The notes below the pieces were generated by a model, which did not search any database, was not told the origin of the DNA, and saw only the letters and a list, made by a program, of their open reading frames with translations. The translations under genes were made by a program, and so were the position numbers. This document shows, in pieces, positions 1 through 64,000 of a DNA stretch of 64,000 bases. The DNA comes from Strongylocentrotus droebachiensis. Lineage: Eukaryota > Echinodermata > Echinoidea > Camarodonta > Strongylocentrotidae. Every line of letters begins with the position of its first letter. The stretch's first letter is position 1. The stretch covers positions 744,001 to 808,000 of the forward strand of contig JAVYIG010000037.1 of the NCBI GenBank assembly GCA_035222895.1. Direction: 5' to 3'.

Positions 1-61590
<61,590 letters not shown>

Positions 61591-63245
61591 CTGCGGAGAA
61601 AAGAAAAAAAAATACATTCAGTGATGATGAAGGTGTTTTATGAGGCTTCCAGTCTAATTGTTCTTGGATGAACTCATGATATAAATTTAATGTTTACTGG
61701 TACACAAAATACAGGTTATCTATATTCTCTTTGTTTTAAACTGTTTCCTATTTTATGTACATAAATTTATTGCATACGTTGTATTTATATTGTATTTATT
61801 TTATAATATCTATCCATGTCATGATATCTAGATTTGCTATGCCATCTACGTATATTATGTTATGTAAAGTTACATAAAAGCTTGAGCTTGTTATGCCTCA
61901 TTTTGTAATCACGTAACGGTGTAAATGTGTTCATTGAATGTATTCATTTTTGTTTAATTGTTTGGTTGGGTACTGTCTTTCATTTCTTTCAATTTTTGTA
62001 AAGGGGACTTGGTAATGCTATTTTAAACACAAAATTGGAATAACATCATTCAGCATTCAGCAAATAAATGACTGCTGGTTAGACATTTTATTTTTCTACC
62101 CCATACACAGCCATTCATAAACAAACTTAACAAATACAGTTCTTCCAAAAATACTTTTCTAAATATACTTTGTACCCAAAAGGTTGAAATAAACGCAGAA
62201 AAATGGGTAGAAAATGGAACACGAGACAAACAATATTCAATCTTTATCAAAATATATTTCTTATTTCTTTTTTGTCCAGTTACCATTGACCTGATAGGTT
62301 CCATTACAATTTCAATTTCAGGGGAAGAATTTCTTTAAAAGTTCAATCAATTTTAAGTCAAGGACCGTTTACATCTTCTCAATTACATAGAATAGAATTG
62401 GTTCTTAAATCAACCTCAAGTTTAAATTTGTTGACATTTTCTCTTTGGCAAAATAAACAATGTGTGACTGCAGACAGCCTGAGTGGCAGACATAAGTTGA
62501 CGTATACTGAGACAGAATTCAAATGGTGCAAGAATGAAAGATGGATATGACATGGTGACTTGAGCTATTTTGTAACTAGAGCAATGGTATTGAAACTGCC
62601 TGATTATGAGAGAAAGAGAATGATTTGCTCAAGCCCAAGAAATGGTCTTTAAACGTCAAGGTATGGGTTCAAAACTGAGAACGTCTACTATTGCTTTGAG
62701 TTTGAGATATAAAGATTTAATAATTCATTCATTAAATTCCTCAGGGCCTTAGAGCCAAAGTAAATGTAAGTCTCCGTGGTACATTCTTATAGGAATATAA
62801 GACTTTTGTAAGAAGTAGGATCACAAAATAATTGATTAAGCATACTAATTCTTGTTTATTTCCAAGGATTTGAATCGAGACAGCATTATATTTTCAGATG
62901 GCTCTAGTCTTATGTTACACGTAGTTAAAATGGGCTTGGTATCATAGCAAACTATTCATGAATGTTCTGAATTCACTTGGACTTGGCCAATCTAAGGATA
63001 GAAAAATTAAGAAGCAATTCAACATTTTGGATGCAGTATAAAATTACTTTGGTCTGTCTAGTATAATCAGACTGCTTGAGAGCGGTATAACATTTGGGCA
63101 GAGTAAAAAAAGGTGAATTAAGAACGCTTTAATATCATAATTCAAGAGGGCATGGGATGTGCACTTTTCTCCGCATTTGAAGAGAGAAGGTAGAAGATAG
63201 GCAAAAGAGTCATGTCATTCGTCCTTCATAAACGAGAGGAACGTC
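61591..63245. other. Upstream intron without recognisable exon
   Basis: AT-rich. I looked for an EGF-type exon with phase 1 on the minus strand and found none, so the next exon upstream is beyond the window or unlike the others. Confidence 0.5.
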
Positions 63246-63738
63246 TTGAAATGGATTGCAGATGAGCCAGCCCCCCCCCCCCCTTCCACGATATCTCTTA
63301 ACAGACGCACAGTGAAAATGTCAAAGATACAGGATGAATTAGAGTGGACAGAAGGAAACATCGATGATGTAATTTCTCTCAATGAGGAACTGCTTGATCA
63401 GCATGATGAAAGCTGTACTAATAACATATGATGCTGCACATTTTCTTTTTCTTGTTTTCCCTGCGTTAAGATTACCAGTATTCATTGTATAGCTAAATGT
63501 CATTTTATATTTTTTAATTACTTTCAACTGGTTTCTATCTTAATAAAATTCCCATGGTTTCCCCTTTGTAGATCATTTTTATTGTCATTTAAAATGTGCA
63601 TTTTGGGGTATTCATGTATTTTCTTGGATCTTTTTTTGTTTCCTCTGTTTGTAATGTTTATGTTTTTTAAACATGTAAATTCAGTAACAATTCAACAATG
63701 AAAGTTACAAGTATTGAATCAAATAAATCTTGAATCTT
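63246..63738 (+). other. Unidentified short ORF with retroelement-like 3' tail
   Basis: A plus-strand frame reads KMSKIQDELEWTEG then DDVISLNEELLDQHD before a stop at about 63431, after a possible acceptor (gatatctcttaacag). It is followed by AT-rich sequence with aataaaa near 63541 and ends aataaatcttgaatcttgaa, like a non-LTR tail. May be a deleted retroelement or the last exon of another gene; I do not recognise the protein. Confidence 0.35.
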
Positions 63739-63805
63739 GAATTGTATACACAGAGCTTATATTGGTGAGTAACTAATCTTCTCCTAGTCTTAACATTATA
63801 GAGAA

Positions 63806-63880
63806 ACGTCATATAATGAAACGTCATATAAAGAAATGGCATATAATGAAACGGCATATAATGAAACGGCAACAACAAAG
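63806..63880 (+). repeat. 15-base minisatellite
   Basis: About five units of cgtcatataatgaaa / cggcatataatgaaa. Confidence 0.85.
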
Positions 63881-64000
63881 AATCAGGATCCCGCTCTTGT
63901 CTGAACGTCTCGTACAAAAAGCATATAACTGGGCAGGGCTTATCGTGAGCATACACTGATGATTGGCCAGTTGTCATATGTCAGCTGACCTCTTTAAAAG

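Noticed and set aside
63246..63431. Last exon of a known host gene
   Set aside because: The peptide is not recognised and the 3' end looks like a retroelement tail; kept only as an unidentified feature.

Overview
This is a window of an animal nuclear genome, about 63 % A+T, with short exons in long introns, GT-AG splice sites, and many microsatellites, SINEs, LINE 3' ends and MITEs. The repeat families (tRNA-headed SINEs with a 'gcgctatataa(tatt)n' tail, MITEs ending in 'gggggtgtttcacaaaga' or 'ttaaaggggaagtccaccc') fit a marine invertebrate deuterostome, most likely an echinoderm such as a sea urchin. That assignment rests on memory of repeat families and was not searched.

Almost all the coding content belongs to one very large gene on the minus strand, open at both ends. 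I resolve 39 exons, from 61590 (N-terminal side) down to 1 (C-terminal side). They total 4632 coding bases, about 1544 codons. Every complete exon is a multiple of three and every junction is phase 1, so each exon is an independently skippable module. Reading in the direction of transcription: (1) 61.6-60.6 kb, a calcium-binding EGF (cbEGF) plus an unusual CxxC module carrying an Asn-Pro repeat; (2) an 18.7 kb intron; (3) 41.9-29.0 kb, eleven cbEGF exons, the last two enlarged; (4) 27.2-15.8 kb, short EGF and cbEGF exons that largely alternate; (5) 15.5-6.1 kb, ten short 6-Cys EGF exons; (6) 5.5-3.9 kb, an Ig-like domain split over two exons; (7) 3.2-2.3 kb, two short EGFs; (8) 1.3-0 kb, a second split Ig-like domain that runs off the window. 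The product should be a secreted or membrane-anchored EGF/Ig mosaic of the cell surface or matrix. Neither signal peptide nor anchor lies in the window, so I give no gene name. The short EGFs recall VWDE, WIF1 and tenascin, and the Ig-EGF-EGF-Ig stretch recalls TIE-like receptors, but orthology is not shown.

The most striking feature is not a domain. At nine places in this one gene, part of an exon plus its adjoining intron (usually the 3' half with its donor) has been copied in tandem into the neighbouring intron, at ages from nearly identical to barely recognisable. These ghost half-exons affect both EGF and Ig exons, and in three cbEGF cases break near the same conserved Cys-x-Asn-Thr-x-Gly segment.

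The 42-60 kb and 61.6-64 kb stretches contain no exon of this gene that I can see. They hold MITEs (several flanked by TTAA, two with paralogous empty sites inside the window), SINEs, microsatellites and a few exon-like fragments on the plus strand that I cannot identify.
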